Notes under the pieces: model-generated
What the model was told of the DNA's origin: nothing
The model's input: the letters and a program-made list of their open reading frames with translations, nothing else
The model's database searches: none
Source: Aplectana chamaeleonis
Taxonomy: Eukaryota; Nematoda; Chromadorea; Rhabditida; Cosmocercidae
Assembly: GCA_029168955.1 (NCBI GenBank)
Contig: JAPDOI010000063.1
Span: 1,426,001 to 1,490,000 of the forward strand
DNA: 64,000 bases
Direction: 5' to 3'
In this document: positions 48,840 through 60,717 of the stretch, one piece after another
Layout: every line of letters starts with the position of its first letter
Position numbering within the stretch: position 1 is the stretch's first letter
Position numbers and translations under genes: made by a program

Positions 48840-49788
48840 GTTTCCTGAAAGACAAAGTACTCTCCTTCTCTTCCATTCAATTCTAAGCCCGATTTTGCTT
48901 TGAAAAAGTCCACAAGTCAAACACAAGGTTACTATTTGAAAGAAATTGACAGACCGGATGCGTCACCTGCTTGAATACTGGAGCCAATGAGAAAAGTTGA
49001 ACCACTGCCAGTCGTAGTAGGATAGAGGACAGAGAACCTTCAACAAAAGCTGTACTTTTCACATGCACCAATATGGCATTGCAATTCAAGCATTACTGAA
49101 AAAGGGTTAATACTTGTGAATATGTAAGGCCCAGCTCTAGCCAAAGACCATAGACAAGTAAATAGAATATCAATCTCTAACTCTAACCATATTGCTCCTA
49201 AACATGTAATACCAATCAGCTAAACTGATAGGCGTCATTCCCAATAATCGTGTAACACCAATCAACTTCTTCCGAAGAATATGAAAGACAAAAAAGGTAT
49301 GTCCTAACAACATTTTCATGCTCCTGGTGTATCTGTGTAACGGTTGTCTAAGAAAATGCATAGAATAATGCTGATATCTGCTTCATTTCGAACAAAGTCA
49401 TGGAGGAAGTCAAGATTAGCGACTCACCACCCAACTGTACGCCTCATTACGTTCCCGTGCTCGTAAAATTACGTCAACAATGATGATCCCTTATGAAAGC
49501 CGATTGAAGTGAAGCGAATAGACGAGCAATTACTCAAACAAAGCTCCAACCTACTCCAAACAGAGGCAGTTCATGCGATTCTGTACATTTTGCACTGGCG
49601 TTTCTCAATCTATGCAGCTACTTCATCCCCACGTTTCCACCATTCTACTCCAAAATTAGAGAGATGCTCGTTGGGGTGGTGCCATTTCACCAACATTCTT
49701 CTGTACCTCACCTGAAAATCTAAGGCGAAAGACATAAGAGTCAATGTCACTGGTCGGCACTCGAATCAAGTTTGCTGATGGCCATTAA

Positions 49789-50420
49789 AGGCGGCATACA
49801 CGCTAGCGAACATGGTCGAGATATCAGCATAAATAGGCCTGCACGGCTCTTACCATGTCGTGAACGGCGTTTGAAGCGCTGAAAACCATCCAGGATGACA
49901 GTATTTGACCATCCCTGTCACGCACGCCCGTATTTTCACACCCCTTTGAGTAACAGAATGAAAAGGTGAACTTGAGAAAACATGTGATAACTTAGAGTGA
50001 TAGCACTATCAAAGGGGAGTGCACGAGAGAAACAGCTCGATTTTCTTGAATATTACCTGTCTAAACACCCATAAACTCTCATCCAGTTTCGAGAATGCCG
50101 CTCTACTCCGGATGGCTTCTGAAAGTGGAGGATTTCATCAGTGCACAAACATGTAATATCCAGGTAAATCGAGCTGTTTCTCTCGTGCACTCGCATTTGA
50201 TAATGCTATCACTCTCAATTATCACATGTTTTCTCAAGTTTACCTTTTCATTCTGTTACTCGAAGGGGTGTGAAAATACGGGCTTGCGTGACAGGGATGG
50301 TCAAATACTGTCATCCTGGATGGTTTTCAGCGGTTCAAACGTCGTTGATGACATGGCAGGGGCCGTGCGGGCCTATTTATGCTGATATCTCGACCATGTT
50401 TGCGAGCGTGTATGCTGCCT
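49789..50420. mobile_element. Foldback element flanked by TTAA
   Basis: AGGCGGCATACACGCTAGCG at the left and CGAGCGTGTATGCTGCCT at the right end are inverted. TTAA is present on both sides (49785-49788 and 50421-50424). Pairing runs through nearly the whole element, for example CATCCAGGATGACAGTATTT with AAATACTGTCATCCTGGATG, and CAGCTCGATT with AATCGAGCTG at the centre. Arms are about 300 bp. No coding capacity. Confidence 0.85.
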
Positions 50421-50759
50421 TTAATCTCTCAATAGCAACCATTAACTAGCTGACTATGAGTTCACGCTGACAAATTTTCCCGATGCTGATGGAAAGGTCG
50501 CCCTACAGCTGAACTCGACGAAGACTTGCAAATAACGAATGCATTTTCTTTTCTTATTTTTTTCCCTTGCCGCCGTCACTTCCGGAGTCGCCGATGAGTA
50601 CCGGGTCGGATGAGGATGCGTCGGTTGCCGTAGTAGAGGGCCAGTAGAGGACCAGTTGTGAAACATGAGTCTGCGGAGCACATAGAGAAAGACGAAGATC
50701 ATTCGAGTCAGTGCCCACCACTCAGACTGCACAGTTGTTGAACCTCACAAGGAAACTAC

Positions 50760-51640
50760 TTTTGATCAGCCGGGCCATTTTTAGTCTTTTCTAGAATAAT
50801 TTCAGGTGTAGAATTTGAGTATACTTTCCGCAGCTGTCTCGAGCCACTCTGACACAAAAATTGTAGCTTCGCGGCAAGCAAGGGTACCAACCAAGGGTTT
50901 TTAGGCTGTTTTGAAAACTTTTCCCGGAATTTGCTCAAAGTTTGTTTGTAGGAGTAATCTACGACTATAAACACAAATTTGAGGCCCGCTTGCTGTAATT
51001 CTGTTTGCTGTAGGTTACGGTATATGACATGCCATTTAGCGAGTAAACTCTATTTTGATGATTCGAGAATCAATAAATAAACATCAAAGTCGTACTCAGC
51101 ACACCGCATAACCTCGTCATATGAATTTCTTGTCAAATCTGAGACTTTGACAAACCACTGTATACCCACCAAGATCTATCGTAAACGGTCGAAAAACAAT
51201 GAAAAGACCCCAGATTCGTGTTCAGCACTCCAAGTCACCTCCAGAAAAATATTTTGAGCCACATTTACCATAGCACTCCAGAAATCGGTGAAAGTCGCGT
51301 TTTGACCTTAAAGTTCCCCACCCCCAATCGATTCAAGTTAAAAGAAAAAACCAACAATCTCAACCAACAAACCGTAGATGTTCAAAGCGCTATTACTCTA
51401 TGCTGAGTTCTAAGAATGACCGTTCACCCGAGTTCAGTCGAAGGGGTTAATATTGGGAGCAGAACAAGAGTATAAGGTCCGTTTTCAAATTTTCGAAATA
51501 TTAGTGCCCGTTCTGGAAGATGCATTGGATACGGAAATGAAAAGAGAACGTTTACAACTTTTTTCTGAGTGGTGGATTCCGGCGGCTGAAAAGGTCATAT
51601 ACTCAGCTTCGAAAAGTGGTTCTAGAATAGTACAACTCAT
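50760..51640. repeat. Dispersed repeat related to 11180-11480 and 6690-7195
   Basis: Shares CTATGCTGAGTT and AATGACCGTTCACCC with 11390-11420, CGCAGC.G.CT.GA.CCACT with 11255-11280, and ends near GGTTCTAGAATAGTACAACT. Boundaries are not resolved and no protein is recognised. Confidence 0.45.
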
Positions 51641-51943
51641 TTGGAATTGGCAGGCTGATTAATAGCAGTTCCCTTATGAGGCGTATGCTCGAAGACCTCC
51701 GCCCTAAACAGGCAGGGTAGAAATGAGAATTACTTCCTTCTGCACCACGCATCTCGAGAACGAAGTCAGGAAAGACAAACATCACGAAAACGGAAAATTT
51801 TTAAAACATTGTAGAGCACCTCTTATTAAAACACTGAAGATAACCACAGGACGAGAAAGGAAACCACTCAGGTTCGACGAGACCCCTCACACATAGGCAC
51901 TCAACAAACACTAAATAAAACTGTTAATTGAATGGAAATTACA

Positions 51944-52356
51944 GAAGTCATGTGGCTTCAGAGCAAACGGCACTTCCTGGCCGAGTTTGGTGTGCTATGG
52001 GAGCTAATGAAGACTTTGTTGGCTCTCGCTCTGCGAAGTCGATTCGATCAACACAAGTACAGGTGGTACAGGTGACAAATGTGTCGCCCACTGAAATACG
52101 CATTAGTGTTAAATGCCTTGACGCTAATTCATGCACTTATAGTTGCCCTCATTATTCATGTGACAGAACAGTTTCATTGATCTCATTCTCAGAAGGAAGA
52201 ATGGAATCAAAAAGTAGCAGGTCTATATGTTCTCAACTAGTGAAGGTGCATGAAATTGGAATGACCGAAGTGGAGAAATATGAGTCTGGTGAAGATGTCA
52301 CTATTCTTGTACGGATCGGAACGAGAAGCCGGAGGGAAGAGAATAAGACAAACTAA
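51944..52356 (+). CDS. Putative terminal exon of an unrecognised gene
   Basis: AAATTACAG just before 51944 is a fair acceptor. From there one frame stays open for 137 codons to TAA at 52354-52356. The reading is balanced in composition, with a Cys cluster (KCLDANSCTYSCPHYSCDR) and a Val/Glu-rich end (VEKYESGEDVTILVRIG), suggesting a small beta-rich, possibly secreted or extracellular segment. That is inference only. No signal peptide or upstream exon could be tied to it and no AATAAA follows closely. The Tc3-like element begins 290 bp downstream. Confidence 0.4.
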
Positions 52357-52649
52357 AATTGGCTACCAGTGCTGGCCGACCAAATCCAACTTTTAAATTT
52401 CGAATACCTGTGATACGTGTTTTGACAGTACTGAACCACTCTCAGCAACGAAAACAGCATCTTAAAAGTCTGCCGTAGGATCTTAATGATGTCTGAAGGC
52501 GGTCACTTATGCCATCCTGTTTATTTATTACCTTTATTCATTCACTCAAGAAACATTGAACAAATTTGACTGAGAAACCTTTTTCTGAGAAGCTATGATT
52601 GCTTTGTGCTTCTATCGATGCTACTGTTGTGCGTTTATCGATGATAGTA

Positions 52650-54251
52650 CAGTGCGTCCGGAAATGATAGGGACACCCCTGAAAACCACAGTCTTTATGT
52701 ATAAATTGAGTGCGGCGTTCAGTAATGATCATTATTGAATTCAGCGAGGTAAATAACCTCTGTTCACTTGTTTCTATAACAATAGCATAATATTGTAATG
52801 ATTTATTTTAAATTGCCACATTATTCGCCGTTCGGAAATGATAGGGACACTATTAAAAAACAAAAATTGTCAAACAAGGAATGAACAAAACATACACATA
52901 CATGAAATCTAATATGATATCGCAACTTCAGAGTTGGAAACTAATTCGAAAATTCTATTCGGCATAGAAGTGATCAAATTGGATATCACATTTTTATCCT
53001 AATTTCTCCAGGCTTGGAGTACAGCGGCGTTTAGCTCGTCTACGGTCCCATACGGCTTGTTATTCGCGTAAATCTGGCGCAGAATTATGCCCCAGATATT
53101 CTCTATCGGGTTGCAGTCAGGACTACACGCGGGCCATTCCATCACGCGAACTCGGTTTTGTTGAAGCCACGCCTTTGTGGATCTGGCGACATGGACCGCA
53201 GCGTTATCTTGCTGGAAAATGTAGCGTTGACGCCTGTTTCCAGTGAAGAACGGCAGAAGATGCGCACGCAATGTTTCTTGATACTCCTTCGAATCCATCC
53301 GACACGAAGTGAAGGCGATTTCCGAAACACCTTCGCTGCAGAATGCTCCCAACACATCAGCGAACCGCCTCCGAAATTTCTTCGACTAAATACCATCGGA
53401 TCCTTGCGAAGATCTCTCCAGTAGCATCGAGCACCGTCAGGTCCAACAAGGCTAAACTTCTTTTCGTCGGAGAAAATTACCTGAACATGTTGCCTTTATC
53501 TTTTTAAATTTTATCGGGTTTTTAGAGAATCTCTAACCTTTGACCAGTCTGTTGCCATGTTGTTCCTTGCAAACCGGAGTCGAGCTACTTCGTGGGCTTC
53601 TGAGAGTGATGGAGCCTTCTTCATCACTTGGCGGACGATGTTTTCGTCTGCGTTTACGACGCTCCAAACAGTAGTCTTCGACACATTGAGCAGCAACTGA
53701 GCCTTCACTTGGTTGAGAGACAGACTACTGTTTTAGCAGAGTCGGCTTATCCTCCGTGTATCCCTGCCGCTGACCTTTCTTGGGCGTCCAGGACTCTTCG
53801 CCAAGCCGTAGGAGTCTGGATCTCGTAGGAACTGGCTGATGCAGTTGGGGGATCGTCCGAGCTGGGAGGCAATTAGACGCTGGCTCAGCCCGGCAGCGTT
53901 GAGGGCACGTATTTGGGCTTGTTCGGAAACAGTAAGCGATGTACCACGGCCCATTATTGGAATAAAGATGCTGGGTGTCCTCGTGTTGCGTTCATATAGT
54001 GAACTTGTAACGGGAAATTTTGTTCAAAGTGAAAAAATCTATTTTTTGCAGGGTGTCCCTATCATTTCCGAACGGTGAAATTTTTTGAATGTAAAGGCAA
54101 AATCTAATGAAATTAGGCACGGTTTCAAGGAAGTTGCGAACAGGTTTTTTACCACGCTGAATTCATTGATGAACAGTATTCATCACCATTCCCAGAAATT
54201 TCTTGGAAATCTCATTTTTTAGAGGTGTCCCTATCTTTTCCGAACGCACTG
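52650..54251 (-). mobile_element. Tc3-like DNA transposon (Tc1/mariner superfamily), 1602 bp
   Basis: CAGTGCGTCCGGAAATGATA at 52650 and its near-inverse ending CCGAACGCACTG at 54251 are the termini. TA dinucleotides at 52648-52649 and 54252-54253 are the target duplication. A second copy of the GGAAATGATAGGGACAC motif lies about 180 bp inside each end (52829-52850 and about 54052-54077), giving an IR/DR layout with two likely transposase sites per end. The ends differ at only a few positions, so the copy is not ancient. Confidence 0.93.
52909..53954 (-). pseudogene. Tc3-like transposase, inactivated
   Basis: The frame starts at ATG 53952-53954 with a helix-turn-helix region (AGLSQRLIASQLGRS) and GRPRK. 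It continues through WSK, a 57-nt intron (53481-53537, GT-AG), VIFSDEKKF, GPDGARCYWRDLRKDPMVFS, GGGSLMCW, FQQDNAAVHVA and SPDCNPIENIW. The catalytic DD34E residues are all present. Three lesions are visible: an in-frame TAA at 53733-53735, a one-base loss near 53346-53352 just after LMCW, and a TAG at 52999-53001. Past the TAG, family-like sequence continues to a stop at 52909-52911. The transposase would cut and paste the element, but this copy cannot make it. Confidence 0.9.
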
Positions 54252-54253
54252 TA

Positions 54254-57082
54254 TTGGCTAAAGACAGTGTTCAAGATATAAAATGTGTCTCAGTTTCCAT
54301 TAGGAATGGGTAGTGGAGGAACACACTGTAACTTTAACATAAAATGAAGGCATTAAAATTAGCCAGGAAGATCCCCAAAAGAGCCCGGAGTTGCCACTTT
54401 GAGCGCAAGGCAAGCCCCAAAAGCGCCCCCTTCGACGTGAACAAATTAAAACTCAAGATTGTGATAACAGCGAATAATCATATCAAGGAAGTGCTCTTGA
54501 GTGAGTTGAAAATCTTGATTGCATTGCTTGATCCCTATCCTTCATAGCAGTCAATTTTTACACGCTGAAAAGTCAACGTAAACAAGAGTGGGTCTTTTCC
54601 AACCTAAAACGCCGCTTTCCCATCCCTATTGAGCCTGCTTTGCTGGACCAGACCTTCCATGAACTGTGGCGATATCGAAAATGAAATCTATCGTGAACAC
54701 TGCCTTTAATAGCAGCAGAGATGCTGTCGATTCTATGACATAATATCAAGGTTTGGAGCTTATAGGCTAACAAGAAATCCAACGGAAATTGTATGGGAAT
54801 GGAGAAGTTGCGATTGTTTTTTGCTATGGGGTGAAAATGGACGAGTTAGGTCATTGTTATACCCCACGACAGGCCTGTCGCGGTCGCAGAACCCTGCTGC
54901 GTCGCTGCTGCTGAGGACCAGCCGCCGCCAAGAAAGACGCATCACAATTTGGGTTTGGATGGGTCGCTGCGTCGGACAAGTGCGACTGATTCCGATTACT
55001 GCACGGTTTCTCACGTTTCAGGGATAACAACGCTCTTCGAGCCAGCGACCGCGACAAGTGCCGCTAAGTATTTCTACGACAACACATCTGTACTGTGTCA
55101 GTCTGGTTCATACACAATTCGTGAAAGTTGATCGAATCTGTCGTTGTCGCAAAGTTTTGGTATAACAGTGGCCTTACACCGCAGCATGCCCGCGCGATTG
55201 GAACAACGATTCAATGCTGACAAAACGGTTGAGATAGCGAATCCGATAGACCATTACTAAACGCTCACCTCGTTGGAAGCTTAAAAAATCAGCCAAAGTG
55301 ACCGTATTCGAACGATCAATCTTGAAGAGTATGTATTACGGGAGGAGTTGTTGGAAGTTTTCGACTTGATACTGCTCAGATTTGGTAGTTTTCACCCGTT
55401 TTTGACGATTCCAACGACGTGAGCGTACTGCTTTGACCACAATGACGTGCTCATCACGACGACATTTTCAAGCGTGCCTGCTGTCTTTAAGAGTTTTAGT
55501 TTGTTGGGATAGAAGTGAGACTTTTGGCAATTATTTCAAATATCCGCACATTAATAATCAAGATCTCAATCCATGCTGTTATCTCTTCAGGAATCAATAA
55601 CACGTCGCCAACGTTCACTAAGTAGCTGGATGCCCTCCTCAAGAGCACTGCTCACGATGAACTTCGTCTTGGATATTTTCATGGGAAACAGCTTTGATGG
55701 CTGTCTGAAGCTGGGCAGCGACGATAGTGCGGAGAGGATCTCCCTCTCAAAGACATGGAAAGACCTAGAAAATTTTTTGAATGGCCAATGTGCGCTTTCT
55801 CGTGCCCCAGTTGTTCCCAACAACACTGACACGGCTGTATCACTGACAGACTTCCACCTGCAACCATTACCTATTATTTGATCAGCTATTCTTCAGGGGC
55901 GGTGGTAATCTGGCTTGATATGCAAATTAAATTATTAATTTGAATTGCGTCTGAGCGACATCGGTGTAATAGCTTAGAAACTCTATTTGATGCATAAGGG
56001 TGTCATAGGTAAAATCTTGACTCTTGATGAGCAAGTCAGCTCCATCTCAAATTCATCTTTATCTCAAGTTTGAAGGTGTGTCGCTGATTGCGAACATCAG
56101 TTGGCTGCCGCTGATTGTGTTGTGGTTAGAGCGCATGAGACAGTGCGGCAACAGAGAGGGCGCAGCGCTTTCAGATCGATCTTCGCTAAATGAGCTCTCG
56201 AGTACATTCAGGACTCCCATTGAAACGATTCGACAACAATTCCGGGAAGCATCCCGGATGGGGTGAGCCGCTCACACAGCGTGGTCGTAAACTCCATGGT
56301 CGACGGTGTGATGCCTGCATGGGTAGCGCAGTCAACAAACCTACACCGAATGGAGCAGCCCCGGATTGAGAACAGAATCGCAGACGCCACAATGAACGCG
56401 GTGACCCCATCAGAAATAAATGCTCGTGGCGCCATCATTCTCACGACCTGCACAGGAAGAGCCTACCCTTGATCATTTTTGGAATCCTAGACGACTTTAA
56501 CGTGTAAAACGTAATAGTGTGCTCATCTTTACCCTTGGTACCAATTTTCGTCATTTTCCGCATATGTTTTGCTGATTTTCCAAATTCTTAATCTACTTAT
56601 TCCAGCAACAATTCATCAATCATGTAATACAATGAAATATCCTCTCTTTTCAATCAAGGAGTTCTACAAAAAATCTCAAATGAATAACAAACTGTACTGA
56701 ACACATGGTACTTAGGAAAACACCAAAATAGTGTCTTCGCCACCAAAACTGAAGTTCTAGGACTTGGACAAAAAGCCAGAAGAGCCGTTTAAAAAGACAT
56801 CTGGTCAGAAGGAGTCTCAAAAATAACAGCAAACTGTTAACCTAAGAAGACTTTCAAGGCAAAAAATATGGAAGCCCACCAGAAAATCGTAATTATGATA
56901 AAACAGCAACCTAGCAGAATCTAGCAATTGCCATCAAATATCACTAAAAAGAAACCCTGACAAAAATCATCGTACTCAAAGATTGTACCGACAACCTTAA
57001 AGGGATTTTCGTACAACCGGAAAGGGAGAGAAAAGACAGCTACACATATGTATATAAAAATATCGAAAGCGGTAGTGATTAT
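54254..57082. other. MITE-rich interval without recognised host gene
   Basis: Contains a right end ATCGTGAACACTGCCT|TTAA at 54691-54709 and an AGGC-family element at about 55261-55484 (right end CTGCTGTCT|TTAA). At about 55646-55880 lies a piece related to 58091-58364, starting GCACTGCTCACGATGAACTT. The remainder shows no exon. Confidence 0.4.
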
Positions 57083-57712
57083 CTGGCTCTATAATTGGCA
57101 ACCATTTCAATAGCTGATTGGTCAGCCAGGTGGAAGCTCGCACTGTCAGCTTTAAAGGCAAAGATGCTCCACTTAAAAGATTCCGTTGGTAGACATATTT
57201 ACAACCTTGGAGAGCTTGAGCCTAATAGTACCGCTTTATTGAGAGGTTTGGGATTCTTACTTGACAAACAGCACACTTCCAAACAGCAATGTGAAACAAC
57301 TGGAAATAGAGAAGATAGGGCTATACACAACCTATCCAAGGCTTTATCTACGAGGTCATCGCAACAACATTTAATAGCTTACAAATAATATATACGTCCT
57401 TTATTGGAATATTGCAATTCTAGTGTTCAACCCAAGGACTAAACGCAGCACTAAGAGACTCAAGTCAGTGCAAAACAGTTTGACTAGAAAGCTCTGGATG
57501 CGTTTTCATGAATCTGATTACACTACTACTCCCACGGTTTCATTCCGGAACAATATTTAAGCTGTCAATTTTACAAAACCGCAGAGAAAATTATGCTTTT
57601 ATAATGATCTACAAATTAATCTGCGGTAAACTACTAAATAACCTATTTGTGTCAACAAAATTTTATACGTTTTCCCCGTCCAATATCAGAGGTGGTCAGT
57701 TCAAGTAGATTT
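57083..57712 (+). pseudogene. C-terminal reverse transcriptase fragment, CR1-like
   Basis: Across three frames the plus strand reads pieces typical of the end of a CR1-type LINE polymerase: SARWKLALSA, LGFLLDKQHTSKQQC, YIRPLLEYCNSSVQP, LKSVQNSLTRKLWMR and RRENYAFIMIYKLICGKL. At least two frameshifts and several stops break it. It probably represents the same broad family as the fragment at 11542-12123 but does not overlap it, so identity cannot be judged. Confidence 0.7.
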
Positions 57713-58090
57713 TTTCAAGAGCTGAAAGTTGCATGAATGCTTCATTCTTCAATTAGATAGTAGGCTCTAAATATTTGAAACTTTCCAGGAAGTGTGCGAC
57801 ACCAACCTCTTTTCTTTAATACGGAAAGCTGATTGAAAGTACTAACATGAAAAAGACGCTGCTTACTTTTACCAGAAACGAAGTCATTGCCCGATATTGT
57901 TCTACCTGGGGTTTCCCTGCATTTTCATTTTGTTTATTCGCCATACTTTACCTTATTCTTTGTGTTTTGTAAATTACGCGTGGTTCTCCATGTGAGAAAA
58001 ATAAATAATAAATAAATCATTGGCAATGGGCTTTCTTATAAAAGAGACAATGGGTATGAAAAAAAAGATTGTTAAAAACATTTGGAAAGC

Positions 58091-58364
58091 TTAGTCAGGC
58101 AGAATGCTGTGAAATCCACTGTCTCTTTCAATCAGAGAACCGCTGCCTATGATTGCAGGTGGAAACGTTGCAGTGATATAGCCGTGTCTGTCTGGATGAA
58201 AACAGCAAGGACCCAGCTTAACAAATAAAATTTTCATTCCGCATCCGGGGGGGGGGGACCTTCGTGCGGTTTGTTTGACGATGTCCAACTTTTCAAAGTC
58301 GTAACAACTGTTTATTATGAAAAGCTCGAGAACAAAGTCCATCGTGAACAGTGCCTTCAAAGAT
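58091..58364. mobile_element. MITE copy with ATCGTGAACAGTGCC end
   Basis: The right end ATCGTGAACAGTGCCTTCAA follows AACAAAGTCC, a subterminal motif shared with 54680 and 60530. The left part (GATTGCAGGTGGAAACGTTG, ATAGCCGTGTC) is related, inverted, to 55820-55870. A G-run lies at 58247-58257. The left boundary is approximate. Confidence 0.5.
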
Positions 58365-59484
58365 TTGAGCCGACGGCGAGTCGAAGGCGTTGACCGTCTG
58401 TCGGCCCATATGCGGACCTTATCGATGTTGTCGGACTTCCTTCAAGCGAGCGTTGTTATGAAGCAGTTCTATCTGGGACGGCTTCTCCACCTGATAAAGG
58501 TGCTGCAATAATAAAGGTTTAACCAGGTGGTGGAGCATCGCAACAGGCAGCTCTGAAATCGCGCCATATAATTTACAAAGCCTTCCTTCCGCGCATGCCC
58601 AACACTGGGACGCAATTTATCAATGACAACTGTGAAAGTCGCATTTCTATCCAACATCAAAATAATCTCCCAGCAGGAAACCTTAGTTGGAATCACGTTC
58701 TTCTTCTCTAGAAACGTGCAACTACCATGACTACACCTACCATGGAACCGAAACACCGATTTTCTTTAATCTACACTGGTCAACCCACCCTAACCAAATC
58801 TAAACTCTACGAAATTCGAAAACAGTTGAGTACATCTGAGGACGACGCTTGGCTTGACACAAAGGGAAGCTGAGGCTTATTAGCTAATCTTTGTCACTGT
58901 TAAGTGGCGAAGTTTTTCAAACCATGTTCTTTTAAAATGACAAATGTTAATTGAACTCGCTAGTCACTTTACACTTCTTTTTCAAACACAGCAATAATTC
59001 ACGAGTTCGCAATGTTTTACAATAAAGTGCTTATAAGCCAGCAAGTGCTGACGTCACCGTAGCGCGTGAGTAACAGCAACAAGATAAGTTAGTCCCATGT
59101 TCCAACCTTCACTTTTCGAAATTCCCACTATGGTTAAGGGAAACCATGGTCAGGAATCAAAACCGACTGGTATTTTTTTTTGGCAGAAACAGGCAGTTTG
59201 GAAGAGATAACTTCACGCTCATATTCGCAGGGTTGTGACGACTTTATGGTGTTCCCATTTTGGTGAACATCTCGGGAGTTATTCTCAGTTTTCTGCCTGT
59301 TCTGGGCCCTCTACTGGCCAATTTTGTCAGAAAAGCAGAGACTGTTTTTTTATCGCGGGTACTGCCTTTGGGGCTGACTAGGTGTGAGAAAACTTCAAGT
59401 CACAACATGCGTTCGAAAATTGATTACAATAGCGTCAGAAATCCTAGTCTAGCGCTCAAAGTGCAGCTCATCTCTTACCCCGTC
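58365..59484. other. Interval without recognised gene
   Basis: No exon, inverted-repeat element or tandem array was recognised here. Confidence 0.3.
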
Positions 59485-60717
59485 CTCAGAAAAATCAAAA
59501 CAAGTTACTTGTAATATAAATGTAAGTTTCTTGAATATCTCAAGTAACTTACATTTATATTGCATGTAACATACATTTGTTTTACATGTGACTTAAATTT
59601 TTGTTACATGTATGTTACACTTATGTTACATGTAACATACATTTATATTTTCACTATGGGTGGTCACCACGTGACGGAGACGACACACGGCGCAGAGAGT
59701 GAGTCCCAGATCACACACTACGCAAAGAAATGATTTGGGGGGCCTTCCCTGCTGGTGTGGGGTGAATAACCTCAAACATGGGTAATTGAACCAACAGACA
59801 TCCAGTCGTAAGCCTGACCCCGCGAGTGCGTCGTACATTACCCTTGGAAATATCTTCTTGGCCGATTTAAGTTACTTACTTTGTGTCATTTAAGTTAAAT
59901 GTAATATATGGGAGGCTCACTGCACGCAGTATCCCCTAAGAAATCGGAAACGAGTAACCTGTAACATATCTCAGCTGATGTAAGCTACTTGCAACTTATC
60001 TCAAGTCATTTAAAGGCATCGTCCGCGCTGAAAACCACTCACCGTTTTTCGGTTCAAATGATTCTCTGGGATCACCTAAGAACGTAGGGAGTGTTCGGTT
60101 GAAAACGCCTTATCGTGAAGATAATTTAGATTGAATGTCTCAAATTTCGTCAAAAGAGGCCGGCCCTCGTTCAGTCATCTGACACAATTTGCTGTCAGCC
60201 ATCATATAAGTAAACATTCAACATTTGATACAGTGCAACCGAGGGGAATTTGATGGAATATACCAAGCGATTACGTGAAGAATGACTTTTCCACACACAT
60301 CGATTAACCTTTTCTTCTCAACAAATCACTTGAAAGAAAGATAAACTTCATTTGATCGTAAGATCGCCGGTCAAAGCAGCTATCTCTCACGATCGACTCT
60401 TCCTTTGTCAAAAGTCGATTGAGATATTTTGGGTCTAAAAAAGGGGTGTCCAAGGGATTTTTCGCGATTTTTTCAACGTAGCTGTTATATAGGGAACTAT
60501 AGCTCTCATTATATATGGAAAATTCGAAAACGAAATCCATCGTGAACGATGCCTTCAAGTTACATGAAACATATCGACTGGAAACCGCGTGCGATGCGCC
60601 TCCGATATGTTACATGTAACTTAAAGTTGCAAGTAACTAACATCGGTTCAGATATGTTACAAGCGACTTGTTTTCGGTCTTTTATGTTACATGTACCTTG
60701 TTTCAATTTTTCTGAGT
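59485..60717. mobile_element. Inverted-repeat element with AAAACAAGTTACTTGT ends, copy 2, with nested MITE
   Basis: CTCAGAAAAATCAAAACAAG at the left is inverted at the right as CTTGTTTCAATTTTTCTGAG. The order of blocks matches copy 1 (20261-21178), including the GTTACATGTA tandem block and CCTGACCCCGCGAGTGCG. The MITE at 60014-60554 accounts for its greater length. Confidence 0.75.
60014..60554. mobile_element. TTAA-type MITE nested in copy 2
   Basis: TTAA at 60010-60013 precedes AGGCATCGTCCGCG. The right end ATCGTGAACGATGCCT is followed by TCAA at 60555-60558. The host repeat reads through as CATTTAAGTTA at 59888-59897, which matches an empty TTAA site. Length is 541 bp. Confidence 0.7.

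Noticed and set aside
50454..50732. 92-codon minus-strand frame with a hydrophobic start and a Pro/Thr-rich end
   Set aside because: No recognised motif, no splice context, and two other frames look equally plausible.
55573..55881. 102-codon plus-strand frame
   Set aside because: Lies within a MITE family also present at 58091-58364 and 60304-60554, where the frame is not kept.
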